DNA of 64,000 bases from Mactromeris polynyma (Eukaryota > Mollusca > Bivalvia > Venerida > Mactridae): assembly GCA_032209605.1 (NCBI GenBank), contig JASFXZ010000010.1:9507385-9571384 (forward strand), given 5' to 3'. The notes under the pieces are model-generated. The model was not told the origin of the DNA, made no database searches, and worked only from the letters and a program-made list of their open reading frames with translations. This document shows, piece after piece, positions 33,830-45,338 of this stretch (positions within the stretch are counted from its first letter, which is position 1; every line of letters starts with the position of its first letter). The position numbers and the translations under genes were made by a program.

Positions 33830-34496
33830 TACATGTCTATACCCTGGATCGTTTGTTATTAGAATGCTTTGGTTCAATTTTCACAGCATTCATTTTGAGG
33901 AAGTTGTGACAATATTTATATTTGTGTTTCCCTGTCTTAGTCTGGATTACCTGCCCCTACCACTCTGTTACGGTTTGAATTATAGCACGCAGGGAACCAG
34001 AATATTCCCTGTCAATGCAGTTCATTTCTGGCACAGTAAAGACACAAACACAAAAGAGAAATAATCTAAGCAAAGTAGCCACTTGTAACCTGCCTCCTCA
34101 GCTAGTATGTATGGTAGCTATAACAGCAAATATAAACTACTTTATATTGTTGCACTTATAAATTATTGTTTTATGTGATATCAGGTTGAATCAAAACATT
34201 GAAGTATTTTATATCCTAAAGTGTAATGAAAATAAGAGCATATTTTCTTGATACACCAAAAGTGTATTAGTTATAAACTTTAAAGCATTTCGAACATGCT
34301 TAAATTGCAGGACGTAAATGTTTTATATTTAGTTCAGTTTGGTTTAGACTTTTTTTTTCGATTGCGAATCTAGATCAGTTACTTACACTTATTTCGGGTG
34401 ATCAAGTGTATTTCTGTATATTAAACTGTACAAATATGTCAATAATATGGCTGAATATGTTATAAATAGAAGTTATCAAATGTATACATATAAACG

Positions 34497-34825
34497 AGGG
34501 ATGTAAACAATTAACCGGTTCTCCAGTTAACTGTTCGAACATGCGGTTCTCCAGTTAACTGTTCGAACATGCGGTTATCGGTTGATTAACCAGTTCTCCA
34601 GTTAACTGTTCGAACATGCGGTTATCGGTTGATTAACCGGTTCTCCAGTTAACTGTTCGAACATGCGGTTATCGGTTGATTAACCGGTTCTCCAGTTAAC
34701 TGTTCGAACATGCGGTTATCGGTTGATTAACCGGTTCTCCAGTTAACTGTTCGAACATGCGGTTATCGGTTGATTAACCGGTTCTCCAGTTAACTGTTCG
34801 AACATGTGGTTATCGGTTAGTAAAA
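34497..34825. repeat. Tandem array, 47-bp unit, ~7 copies, AACCGGTT-rich
   Basis: Unit GGTTCTCCAGTTAACTGTTC plus GAACATGCGGTTATCGGTTGATTAACC, rich in small palindromes (GTTAAC, AACCGGTT, GTTCGAAC). The second unit begins inside the first, by a deletion. GGGATGTAAACAATTAACCGG before it and AAACGGTTAACCGGTTAG near 35400 may be the ends of a hAT-like element (about 34495-35430) in which the array grew; that wider call is tentative. Confidence 0.9.
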
Positions 34826-35512
34826 ATACTAACAGGTTAATCGTTTATTTTTTTATGAAAACACCCACTTTTCATTTTGGAATAATCTCGAAAGATATCC
34901 GTAGTCACAAATCTCAATAGTTTGTCGCTGAAAGGTGTGAAAATGCATTGTAAGGGGGCAAATCAATAATCCGTAACTAACATTTTGAAACCTTATAATG
35001 CTTTTGCTACAAATATTTACTGAAAAGGTCAGTTAATTGTCGTTTATAAATAACAGTTGTAATATTCGTTTGGGTGTTCAAGAATTTAGGCGTATTTAAA
35101 TAGACAGATAAAGTATATTGTTATTGTACAAAATTTGTGCTTTAGCATTGTTGTATTTGAATAGAGGGTCACATTGTCTGTAAGTTATATGTGATTTGGA
35201 ATACTTTAATTAATCATATATCATATTAAAATGTTAGAAATAAACAATGATGTTATCTTAAAAATAATTGAAATGATTGATATTTCTTATACGAATTATG
35301 TTCAGTCCTTAGCAGAAATAAAGTACTAACATCAGAATATAGGTCTAGTCATGGTAAAAATATACACGACAAAATACAAACATGTCATGTTCGGAAGATT
35401 AAACGGTTAACCGGTTAGCACTTAATAACCGTATTAAATTAATACCGGGCTGGTGTGCCTTACGACGATATTGCCTTTTGGCAGTTTGTTGCCACCCAGT
35501 TATGGGATTTCA

Positions 35513-35850
35513 GTTTTATACATGTATGTTTTTTGCTTCGTATGTTTTTTAACAGTAGTTATAGTTTTGTTATTTATGGCATTTTAATAAATGCCCATTT
35601 ATACATGTATGTTTTTTGCTTTGTATGTTTTTTAACAGTAGTTAATATATATACACATGTATCGTGCTGCGTGTACTGAGTGATTACATGTTTCTATGTA
35701 TCTTATCGCGTGTACCGAGTGATTCTGCAAAATTTTATATGTATTTCACTGCTTGTAATGAATGAAAACACAATTCTATATTTACACATGTATCACGCTG
35801 CGTGTACTGAGTGATTACACAGTTTTATGTTTACTTTGATTATTGGTGTT
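35513..35850. repeat. Short direct repeats (ATACATGTATGTTTTTTGCT)
   Basis: ATACATGTATGTTTTTTGCT..GTATGTTTTTTAACAGTAGTT occurs twice, 82 bp apart (35518, 35600). ACATGTATCGTGCTGCGTGT..ACTGAGTGATTACA occurs at about 35652 and 35787, with a weaker copy between. Confidence 0.75.
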
Positions 35851-36155
35851 TTTTTGTAGAATGCTGTGTCATAAACATTATATATGTTGATTTTCTTTAT
35901 ATTGTCTTCTCATGTCGCCTTAAGCTTGAAATAAAACAGTATACACACTGTATCATTGTTATAATTACACAAATACTTGGATGAGCAGTACTACAGTCGT
36001 TATGTACAAATGCACCATGTATACAAGGTTTTTTAAGATGCTTTCTATGGAATGGCATACATGTATGTTTACGTTATTGTGTTGCTCTGTTTCGAAATGC
36101 AATCGGTCGAAATGCCAGGATAACTCGAAAACATCAAACAGTCCAGCTGAATCTA

Positions 36156-36332
36156 CAGTCAAACCTGTCTGTAAAGACAACTCATGGGAACAGCAAAATG
36201 TGGTCTTTGTTTACAGGTGGTCTCTATTAACAGATTAAATATCATTGAAAATGGTCTGATGGGAGATAAAATTGGTGGTCTTTGCATACAGTGGTCTTTG
36301 TTCGCAAGTGGTCTTTAACACAGGTTTGACTG
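36156..36332. mobile_element. MITE family B, copy 2
   Basis: 177 bp, TA-flanked: CAGTCAAACCTGTCTGTAAA at the left, AACACAGGTTTGACTG at the right. Very close to 5066-5280 but lacks about 38 bp of internal repeat. Confidence 0.88.
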
Positions 36333-36984
36333 TACTTATAAGGTGTTTAATGTAAAATTAATGCGACCACTGTACATTCGCTCACTTGAAAATGTGCCTA
36401 GTCGAAGTCCCGTGCTAATTGCACTGTTTTAAGTTGCGGTCGGTAGAAACTGAATTGATAAATTTTCACATATGTTGATTGTCAGCATACGTGTTTGAAC
36501 AGCCTATTGCTCACCTGTCATCAGTTAATTATGTAGATGTTAATTCACTTAACTGAAAATTGTTTTGAAATTTATATCTATGCAATTACTCGGAAAATAC
36601 GGAAAGTCCCGTGGCATTTAGAATGACTGCCATTTGACTGTACAGCAAGCAGGCGTGACTGTTCTGACTAAAAATGGATCATGCGTATAACTAGAATTGT
36701 TTATGACTTTAACAAAAAAGAATTAGTCAGTGTCCCCCTGTACACGGCTTTATTTTGACTACAATGCGAGTTACATAAGATTGGTACAGAGAATCCAAAT
36801 AGTTAAAACCAGAAAAAGGAGAAAACGCTCAGTAAGTCAGTTAATAAAAACATTGTATTCAGAAGACCTGGAACCAATATAAACGTGTGAATACAGAGAA
36901 TACCAACAAAACAAGAATTATCTTGAAAAAGATGGTCGGCGCAATTTGAAGGTTAAGATTTGTTGAGCTACATAAAACCAATGC

Positions 36985-37215
36985 TGAGATGTTACGATTG
37001 CTGGTCACTCCAGATCCAAAATGGATTAAAATTGGTAAATTCACCGAAATTCAGTGTATTTCAGTAAGGTAATGTATCCCTTATCGAAAGGTTAACCAAA
37101 CCGCGTCAAGGTTACTAACGTTGTTCGGGTGAAGAGAAATTGCCTTGGTGGTTAACTTAAGACTTGATTGGTTTACACAACACTGATATGCAAATAGCAA
37201 AACCATGTTAGTACA
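36985..37215. repeat. Dispersed repeat D, plus-strand copy
   Basis: Starts near GATGTTACGATTGCTGGTCA and runs through TTCACCGAAATTCAGTG and GGTTAACTTAAGACTTGATT to GCAAATAGCAAAACCATG. Same blocks as 5420-5615 and (inverted) 30735-30965. Confidence 0.75.
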
Positions 37216-37578
37216 GCAGCACCATAAAAGAAAAGCCACCAAGTTCTGACAGAAGTGCGACCAACAAGGTGTACTAACATATACGAACATGAATCTATTG
37301 ATTTCTCCCAGTACAACTCTATAATAAGTAAGTATCCAAGTAAGGAGGTCACCATGGAAATGTTGTCGACGACTTTGAGCTAAACCAATGAAAGGAGGTT
37401 TTTCATTACCGTACATAACACAAATCAAAGTACCAAAGGCTTCTATGTAGTTATTTGTTGAATAAAATTCTCGTTTGGTTGATATAATAAAATACTGGCT
37501 TGGGTCGTTGTCGATTGACATGGGTATTTAATACTTTGCTCTGGAATTTAACACAGAATCAGACTTAAGTCATTTTGG

Positions 37579-37847
37579 AAGGCAAAACTGATAAGCCCTT
37601 ATAGGGGTAATTTCCAAAAATGTAATAATTGAGAAAATACCAAGAGAATGTGCATGTGACAACCACTTTTTCTTCAACTTACTGAGCCAAATGCCCACAT
37701 GAGCATCATTAACAAGTTATTTTTTATTTATCAGATTAGTTTTATCATCGTTTACATTATATTCCCTATAAACTTAAAGGAAATTTGCCTATCAAAATGG
37801 CCGACAATTCAGAACAAGGGAGGTAAATATTGTAGATGTGGGAACTA
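37579..37847. mobile_element. Long-TIR MITE E, left-truncated copy
   Basis: Starts inside the left arm (AAGGCAAAACTGATAAGCCC) and keeps the full right arm (GGCCGACAATTCAGAACAAG..GATGTGGGAACTA). Confidence 0.85.
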
Positions 37848-37899
37848 TGTATTGTGTTGTACTGTTACGTCTGGTGATTTGGGTTACTGTTGATGTTTT

Positions 37900-38260
37900 G
37901 TATCCAACTAATTCTACACTCCTCGATTGTTTTAGTTAATAAGACAGACATATCCGTATTGCTCCATCCCCAGGTATCTATGTATATAGACAGCAAACAG
38001 ATAACTGTTATTTGAAGGACACAAAACTCAGACATTCAAAAGTCAAAACAGTCTGAGTTAAAGGAAGCCGTTTCAAAGTATTGTTTAAGGTTAACTCTAT
38101 TCGTAGTTTTGGTTCGGCAGCGTTTACCTTTGTCATGTAATGAATTCCCTCCCCTTTTGTCCCCAACTTATTATACACTCATTGATTATTTAAGTTAATA
38201 AGCAAGACAATTCCGGATTGCCCCATCCCCTTAAGTTATTGCCCTCACACCTTCTCAACT
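37900..38260. repeat. Imperfect ~270-bp direct repeat
   Basis: ACACTCCTCGATTGTTTTAGTTAATAAG..CCGTATTGCTCCATCCCC near 37915 recurs as ACACTCATTGATTATTTAAGTTAATAAG..CCGGATTGCCCCATCCCC near 38175. Confidence 0.55.
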
Positions 38261-38655
38261 CCCTAATAATTTAGTCTGCTGATGTTTCCCCCACATGTTA
38301 GGGGATGGCTTGTCTTGTAAATCCAGCCTTCTTAGCACATGACTTCCTAAGATTGTTTGTATATATTCAATGTTAATGTAATTAATGTAACCTTTTGAAG
38401 AAATTTCATTTTCACTCTAAAATTCTTTAAAATTGTAAAGAATAGTTGGTTCGAAACATTTTCTGCAACATACTTTGTGGTGTTTCCAAACACACGCACA
38501 AATAAGACATCTGTGTGGAGGATGACGAATATTATGGACACGGATACTTTAGAGGGTCACTCACATGATGAACGGTAGCATGTGAAAATGCCAGTGTTGA
38601 TTGTTAGGGTCAACAATAAAACAATCTTGCAATAATTCACAGGCACCATTTTGGT

Positions 38656-38755
38656 CAATCTCATTAAAATCAGCTCCAGTCGCACGCTCCTATACTATAC
38701 GCTAACTGGCGGAAAATAATGGAGCTAAAGTTAGGGACTGATTTCAATGAGATTG
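38656..38755. mobile_element. 100-bp foldback MITE (CAATCTCATTAAAATCAG)
   Basis: CAATCTCATTAAAATCAG at the left and CTGATTTCAATGAGATTG at the right, with 17 of 18 positions complementary. A short unique middle. Confidence 0.8.
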
Positions 38756-39996
38756 CATTTTGGTACACATTCAATGTATAAGCCATGCCAGAATTGAGTG
38801 CTTAATTATGCTTTCATGGACATTGTCAACGATGTTTTAGAAAATAAATTCAACATAGACTATTTAGAAAAGTCTACATTAGTTTCCATTCACATTATTC
38901 AAAAGACAATTTAACATCACTCACATAAAAGTCGGGTTCATATAGAATGTTTGACTAGTCTATAACTGTCGCACACAACATCCAGTTTGAATACTAAGTA
39001 ACCTTTTGTAGTTGTATTTCTACTATTGTCTCCTTGCAAAATTTAAATCAACGTAGCTAATACGTCGTGTATTGTCCTGGATTTCTTGTTTGTAAATTGT
39101 ATTAATATGGAAATACGGAAAGGTTAAAGTGACATAAATAATTAATGAGCTTTTGGTTGAAGCAGACCAGCAAATATCACTCACCATTCACACACATATC
39201 CTGCTTAAATTATAACATTGGAACATATCCATGTTCATTATTAGTTAAACAGGTTGTTGACAGGTTATATGGGGGAATATAACATTTCTGTGTGCCATAG
39301 CGACAGGTTATATTCAAATTGTCAATTTCAAGTAACTTGCGGACATCAAGCGATAAAAGTTTTCAAGTCGAGCCATCGGCAAAAATGGTCATGAGGTGCA
39401 GAAGGGGAAATTAGTTTGCACGTCATATACCCTATCAGCGCTGTTTATATAGAATACCGGTACTATACGCGAGCCTTTAACCAATGAAATTACTGGATTT
39501 TTATTTGCAGTATTATAAGTATATATAACACGGTATTCAGTATTAACAGGAAGAGCAGGAGCTAAAGCCTCAACAGCACAACAGCAAAATACGGAATGGA
39601 GATGAATGCTGAAAAGGCCGATGTGATGTAAAATGGTACAGAGTACCTTTCAGTCAAAGACAGTACAACACACATAGCATTGCATTACTCGCATACAGAC
39701 AGTTTGGTATAAACACAGGCCATGTGCCCTGTGAACAAAGCACTAATACTGTATCATTCTGTTGTGTCTGTACAGCTTATATACTGTTAGCAGGGTTGGC
39801 GATTATAAAACTTGGGAAAACTAGTTGTCACCTCAACTTATTTCTATCAAATATATAGTTGTATATAAATGTTTTAGTCGGCACTGTTAATTTTGCCTCA
39901 TACAAAACATGGTTAATTTTAAGTCATTGTTACCATAAATAACTCGAGAAAATGTTAAATGCAAAAATGATATCAATCTCAAGTTTCTAACCTAAG

Positions 39997-40216
39997 TTTA
40001 TTTATTTATTTGTGGTTTTATGGCGCATCGACAGCTTCGGTCATTTAGCGCGCAAGGAATGTAAAAAACATGTGAAACTAGAAAGGTTTACGACATATAC
40101 TTGTATATGTTAAATTGGTGTAAATATAGTGGGTAAAAATTGGAATCATTAGGGTAAGAATATAGTTTTATGTACCAGGGTGAGCGAGGCAATCCTCATT
40201 CACCTTCTAACCTAAG
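39997..40216 (-). mobile_element. Retroposon insertion with exact 12-bp target duplication
   Basis: TTCTAACCTAAG at 39985-39996 is repeated at 40205-40216. The insert read on the minus strand ends CGATGCGCCATAAAACCACA followed by (AATA)n-like repeats, a typical LINE/SINE 3' tail. The left duplicate (near 28660) has no insert. No coding sequence, so a SINE or a 5'-truncated LINE. Confidence 0.88.
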
Positions 40217-40403
40217 ACACAATTTAGGCAAAGTGTAGCTTATATACATTACATGTTTGTACTGGGGTGGGAAGGGGCGGGGGGGACAAAATAAACCATA
40301 TTAATTGATCTTAGCATGTTAAATGTAAATAGTCTCGACTTTTTTAAAAATAAGTCAAGTTGTAAATATGGGAAAATCAGTAGTCAATGCCAGATGTACT
40401 ATA

Positions 40404-40550
40404 CAGTAAAACCTCACTTAAAGACAACCTCAATAATAAGACCACACTTTTCGTGTTCAATTCCACTGTGTTTCTCTTTATTTAACCTCAATATTAGGAC
40501 CACCTCTATAAGATGGTTCCAAGGGTGGTCGTATTATTGAGGTTTTACTG
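40404..40550. mobile_element. MITE family A, copy with a visible empty site
   Basis: CAGTAAAACCTCACTTAAAG at the left, TTGAGGTTTTACTG at the right, TA on both sides. The left duplicate reads straight through this point (CGTACTATATAACGCAGCATT near 28987). Confidence 0.9.
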
Positions 40551-40789
40551 TACAACATTGCATTGTCACTTTCATGAGTACAATACATGTATTTTCTATC
40601 CTGTGCTACTCGTATGTGCAGTGAGTTAGTGCTAGTATAGGAAATACCAGAATTGGATTTGTTTTGCAGTCCCCTTGAAACTTTTCAGAAAAATTTAAAT
40701 CATTGCTTTAGAATACATATCATTGCATTAAGATGTCTTTTTCACAAAACTACTATTACTTTGTATACTTCAATAAACAAGAGATGTTT

Positions 40790-41009
40790 GTAAAACATTA
40801 TGCCCCCTGTGACCTTGACCTTTGAACCAGTGACCCCAAAATCAATAGGGTTCCTCTGCTACCCAAGATGAATGCATGGACCAAGTTTGAGGATGATAGG
40901 TCAAGGGGTTCTTGAGTTATTGATTGGAAACAAAAAGGTTATGGACGGACGGACGGACCTACTGACATGTGCAAACCAATATGCCCTCTCTTCGAAGGGG
41001 GGCATAATA
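40790..41009. repeat. ATGCCCCC..GACGGACGG bivalve repeat
   Basis: TTATGCCCCCTGTGACCTTGACC, GGATGATAGGTCAAGGGGTT, ACGGACGGACGGACC and a closing GGGGGGCATAAT. An inverted copy is at 54285-54535. Confidence 0.8.
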
Positions 41010-41246
41010 AAAATAAGACTATCTACCTTTAAGTATTGTTTAATAAATGAGATTCTACACACAGCAATATAATTCATGGGAACACAAATATCTTATAACA
41101 GTGAATAGTTTACATAATACTTTGACCATACACCAATATAGGTATTACAAAGAATGTTTGCAAGTCAATGCAGTTTTAAACAAGATTAAACATTGTAGCA
41201 CAATTTACAATAAAGCCATGATATTCACACTTAACTAGTCTGATTA

Positions 41247-41550
41247 ATTAACAAGAGGGCCATGATGGCCCTGAAATGCTCACCTGGGCACTGGAAAAAA
41301 TCTAGTCATTATGGTCCTGTGGCCATGGCAACTAGAATTCTGCATGAAATTGAATACTTTGAACAATTTTGAAAGGGGATCACATAAGGATTATTTCTGT
41401 GAACTTTGGTCAAAATTGGTCTAGTGGTTTAGGAGGAGAAGTTTAAGATAATTATGGACGGACAGACATACAGACGAACGGAAAGACAGACAGACCTATG
41501 GCGAGTGATCACAAAAGCTCACCCTCAGCTTTTGCTCAGGTGAATTAAGA
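41247..41550. repeat. GGGCCATGATGGCCCTGAA bivalve repeat
   Basis: ACAAGAGGGCCATGATGGCC, then GCTCACCTGGGCAC, GACGGACAGACATACAGACG and AAGCTCACCCTCAGCTTTTG..CAGGTGAATT. This type is abundant in bivalve genomes (general knowledge). No coding potential. Confidence 0.8.
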
Positions 41551-41830
41551 AGGAAATGAAACAGAACAAGAATAATACTCACAGAAGATGAGAAGAGTCG
41601 GATGTGTAAAATATTATATCAAATGTTGATCAGGAACAAAATACTGAACACAAATACTGTAATCAGATAAAGTCATGTATACATGTAACTGTATCGCAAA
41701 TTATCAAATAAGCAAATCTTAAGTCATCCAGTGTATCATTATTATCTCACCTCTAGTTCTTCATACATAATCTATCAAATGTTACATGTATTTGTGAGGG
41801 GGCCTATACACAGCTTTCTGATAAGATATA

Positions 41831-42207
41831 CACTACCCTCCAAAAGTTCCTTAACACTTCAACAATTCCCATTGCAGTTAATGTATTTTCACATTTGTGT
41901 CACACGCAATAAAATGAAAATGCTTTTTGACACAGCAATAATTTTCTGTAGAAGTATTTATAAATTTGTACTGAAACAAATTATCTTATTTTTTGTGTCA
42001 GATCTTTTACACATACAAATGTTGGTTTTGGATGATGGCCTATTGATGCTGCTGCTGTGATGTGCAAATTGTTAATTCTTAACTATCCATCACAGAAGTG
42101 AGATGAATAATTTTACTTCATGGTCATACATGTCTTATTTGAAATTCTGCATAAAAAGTAATGAAATCCAAAATATTCATGTGTGAAGAAACTTTTGGAT
42201 GGCAGTG
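41831..42207. mobile_element. Non-autonomous Tc1-like element (CACTACCCTCCAAAAGTT)
   Basis: 377 bp flanked by TA. Left end CACTACCCTCCAAAAGTTCC, right end GAAACTTTTGGATGGCAGTG. These ends resemble Tc1-family termini. No transposase remains. Confidence 0.85.
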
Positions 42208-43249
42208 TATATTTGACACAATAATGTGATACAATCTATTTTGTCTGGATGAACTCAACAAATAATATCGGCAACAACAAAATAGAAAACTATCACTTTC
42301 TCAATTCAAAATTTTGTACCATTTATCTGTTAAACAATTGTTATTGCCACTGTTGGTGTATTTTACATATTACGAAGGTTGACCTGTACTGTTAACGACT
42401 TATAATTAATAAAATATTCTGTACCATATACCTACAATGAGAGTCCATAAAAGGGCATTCTGTATATCAAGAAACATGATAACACAATGTAGGATTATAG
42501 GAATAAATTATGGAACAAAAAACAAACACCATGGTAATAATAAAACTACAGTTTTAAGGCCATTAAAAATGCAAGTTACATTGAAAGTTTAATTTTTTTT
42601 TAATTTGTGTTTTGTTGTCGATAGTAAAAACGCTCTGTTTGTATTGTACATACGGTAATAAATGCACCGACTTATATTCATTTTATCCTGTGAATACACT
42701 GTTCTAGGAAATATTCCAAAAGTTGCCAAAATTTTAAACTTGCCTTTCCAATGACATTAAGTATACATAAGTCATAGCATGTATCAAGCTAAATTTGCAA
42801 TTATTCATATTAAAGCATTATATAATAAATAAACGTAGTAGTTAAAATCAGGAGAAACACTGTGCAACGTAGAATACCCGAAAACATTTCAAAAACAAAT
42901 TAAAATCCATTAATCACGCATAGTGTGGTAAGCAGAATAAAATCAATAATATTAGTGAAGGTAGAATTAAGGCTATATTTATTGTAACAAGAGAAATATG
43001 GTCAAATCATACAGTGCATTATTCCATTCCAAATGGAATCAAAATTATTTTTTAAGAAATAAAAATCCTTTCTTTGACTGTTATTCCAAATGTCATACCT
43101 TTAGAATGAACGAGTGAAATATTTTGCTAAGTGTTACTAGCAATACGGTACACTTTTTACAATGGATTTTTAAACGTTTTCCTGATACAGTCAGAAGCTG
43201 CATCAAATAATTAGACTAAGCCTTTTAACTTATATATATTTTACGTTCA

Positions 43250-43425
43250 TTGTGAACAACTTATATCAATCATTCTCAACGACTGCTTCCCATTGACTAA
43301 CCAGCATTTATGGCTAACTCAGGGAGCGTTAGGTTTGCGCTTCAAACGCGCCCAAGGTAGGACTTGAACCCACGACCTCCAGTTCAGAAGTCAGTCACTC
43401 TACCCCTCCACCACTATGCCTCCAA
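43250..43425 (-). mobile_element. tRNA-derived SINE, minus strand, best-preserved
   Basis: Minus strand: GGCATAGTGGTGGAGGGGTA (A-box region), GGTCGTGGGTTCAAGTCCTA (B box), then a body with CCCTGAGTTAGCC and GCTGGTTAGTCAATGGGAAG, and a GATTGATATAAG tail. The same body occurs at 2159-2333. Confidence 0.8.
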
Positions 43426-43847
43426 AATAATTTGATAAAGGCATTTGTATGCGGAAATATAATATTATAAGAGGATTTATATTTCCATGACAACTATAAA
43501 TACATTTAAGCTATTAGTAAATAAATAGCCATATATATATTATTATCACTACTAGCTAAAAATGAATTGCACAACACTAAATTATATAATACAATATGTA
43601 ACATTTTATTATGCAATGTAAATAACAAGGCCATTAACATAACGAACACTTGCATACTGAACATTTACTCAGAAGAATGAAACTCGGAAATTCTTACTTC
43701 AATCTATAGCAGTCTCACATATCAGAATAACTTGGTTTTCACCCGTTTGCATCAGTACTGAGTAATCAATGTATCACTGAAGTTCAGTTCATTGTTTGGC
43801 TAAGGATGGCAACAAATGGCTACTCAGGAAATATACAACATTGATGC

Positions 43848-44455
43848 TTTAGAGTCAAGTCTCTTGACTTAACAAGATTGGGAAAGCTCATGAATTAAAA
43901 AGAGCTTTAAGTAAAGCTTCCTGACTTAAACAAAGTTGAGAAAGCTCATGAATTAAAAAAAGGTTTATGGTCAAGTTTCATGACTTAACAAGGTTGAGAA
44001 AGCTCATGAATTAAAGAGCTTTAAAGTAAAGTTTCCTGACTTATCGAAGTTGAGAAAGCTCATGAATTAAAAAGAGCTTTAAAGTAAAGTCTCCTGACTT
44101 TTCGAAGTTGAGAAAGCTCATGAATTAAAAAGAGCTTTAAAGTAAAGTTTCCTGACTTATCGAAGTTGAGAAAGCTCATGAATTAAAAAGAGCTTTAAAG
44201 TAAAGTCTCCTGACTTATCGAAGTTGAGAAAGGTCATGAATTAAAAAGAGCTTTAAAGTAAAGTTTCCTGACTTAACAAGGTTGAGAAAGCTCATGAATT
44301 AAAAAGAGCTTTAAAGTAAAGTTTCCTGACTTAACGAAGTGGAGAAAGCTCATGAATTAAAAAGAGCTTTAGAGTCAAGTCTCCTGACTTTTAATAACAA
44401 GGTTGAGAAAGTTCATGAATTAAAAAGAGCTTTAGAGTCAAGTCTCCTGACTTCA
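43848..44455. repeat. Tandem array, ~58-bp unit, ~10 copies
   Basis: Unit GAGAAAGCTCATGAATTAAA..AAGAGCTTTAAAGTAAAGTT..TCCTGACTTATCGAAGTT. Variants (AACAAGG against ATCGAAG) alternate along the array. AAAGCTCATGAATTAA..AGAGCTTT gives each unit foldback ability. Confidence 0.93.
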
Positions 44456-45261
44456 CGCACATCTTCGAAAGTGTTTGTATACCCAAAATACCATTAAATG
44501 AAATTACCATTTCTGTTCAAATATGACAACTGTGAAATGTAATAAAAATGAGTAAACACACAAAAAACTAAAACAAATTAAGGTCACGACATGTGCCATT
44601 AAATGACAAATATTTGGTTTTGTATCGAACACCATCATTTAAATAACTCATGCAATCTGGTCATAGTCTACACGGTTGGGAAATCAACAAATACATCACT
44701 TAGTGATTTAAGTGTAGACATGATCAGACCACAGGTTCAGCCAGTCAAACTGTTATCTGGTAAACCAGCGCTATAGGTCCGACTTTTCATACACTGTATA
44801 TCCTAAAATATGGCAAACATTAAAAATGCAAGAATACTACACATGTGTATTGCACAAAAATATTCAAAAACTGGTGACAAAACTATAAGTAAAAGCTTTC
44901 AATTTTTAAAAAAAATGGTATTGGTCAAACTCTTGTTCTTTTGGTCTCATCTAACTTCACACGACAGAAATAGTGGTCAAGCAAATACTTATCAAAACAC
45001 ACAATAAAATGCAGTCTGATAATAAATAGGAGCCATAAATACTGTAAAATCACATAAATTCAATAACATTGGAATCTTAAACTTGCGTACTGCAGAAAGT
45101 TGACTAGTTAATCTACCCACAAAACATACCATGCAGATTCATATACTATTGTCGTATAACAGTTCATTAAATTAACATAATAACAGTACAGGCATACAAA
45201 ATAATAACCAATAACTTGTACTTAGTGCATTAATATAATGTGAATTCAACGACTGAACATA

Positions 45262-45338
45262 GCTAGGACTCAACACAACACTGTCGTAACTTCTATGTAT
45301 TTTATATATGAGTTACGACAGGTGTTGCGTTGAGCCCT
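45262..45338. repeat. ~75-bp hairpin
   Basis: AGGACTCAACACAACACTGT..CGTAACTTCTA pairs with TGAGTTACGACAGGTGTTGC..GTTGAGCCCT, about 30-bp arms with a few mismatches and a short AT loop. Confidence 0.8.

Larger units (their letters stand above)
39635..41130. repeat. Right copy of the ~1.3-kb direct duplication
   Basis: Same order of blocks as 28205-29490, interrupted by a retroposon (39997-40204) and a family A MITE (40404-40550) that the left copy lacks, and by a GACGGACGG repeat (40790-41009). It lies 11.4 kb downstream of the left copy in the same orientation, with the lectin gene between them. Confidence 0.8.

Noticed and set aside
37081..37521. A 146-aa minus-strand open frame
   Set aside because: Overlaps dispersed repeat D; the composition is unlike the window's real exons and no domain is visible.
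41731..42060. A 109-aa plus-strand open frame
   Set aside because: Mostly inside the non-autonomous Tc1-like element at 41831-42207 and not related to a transposase.
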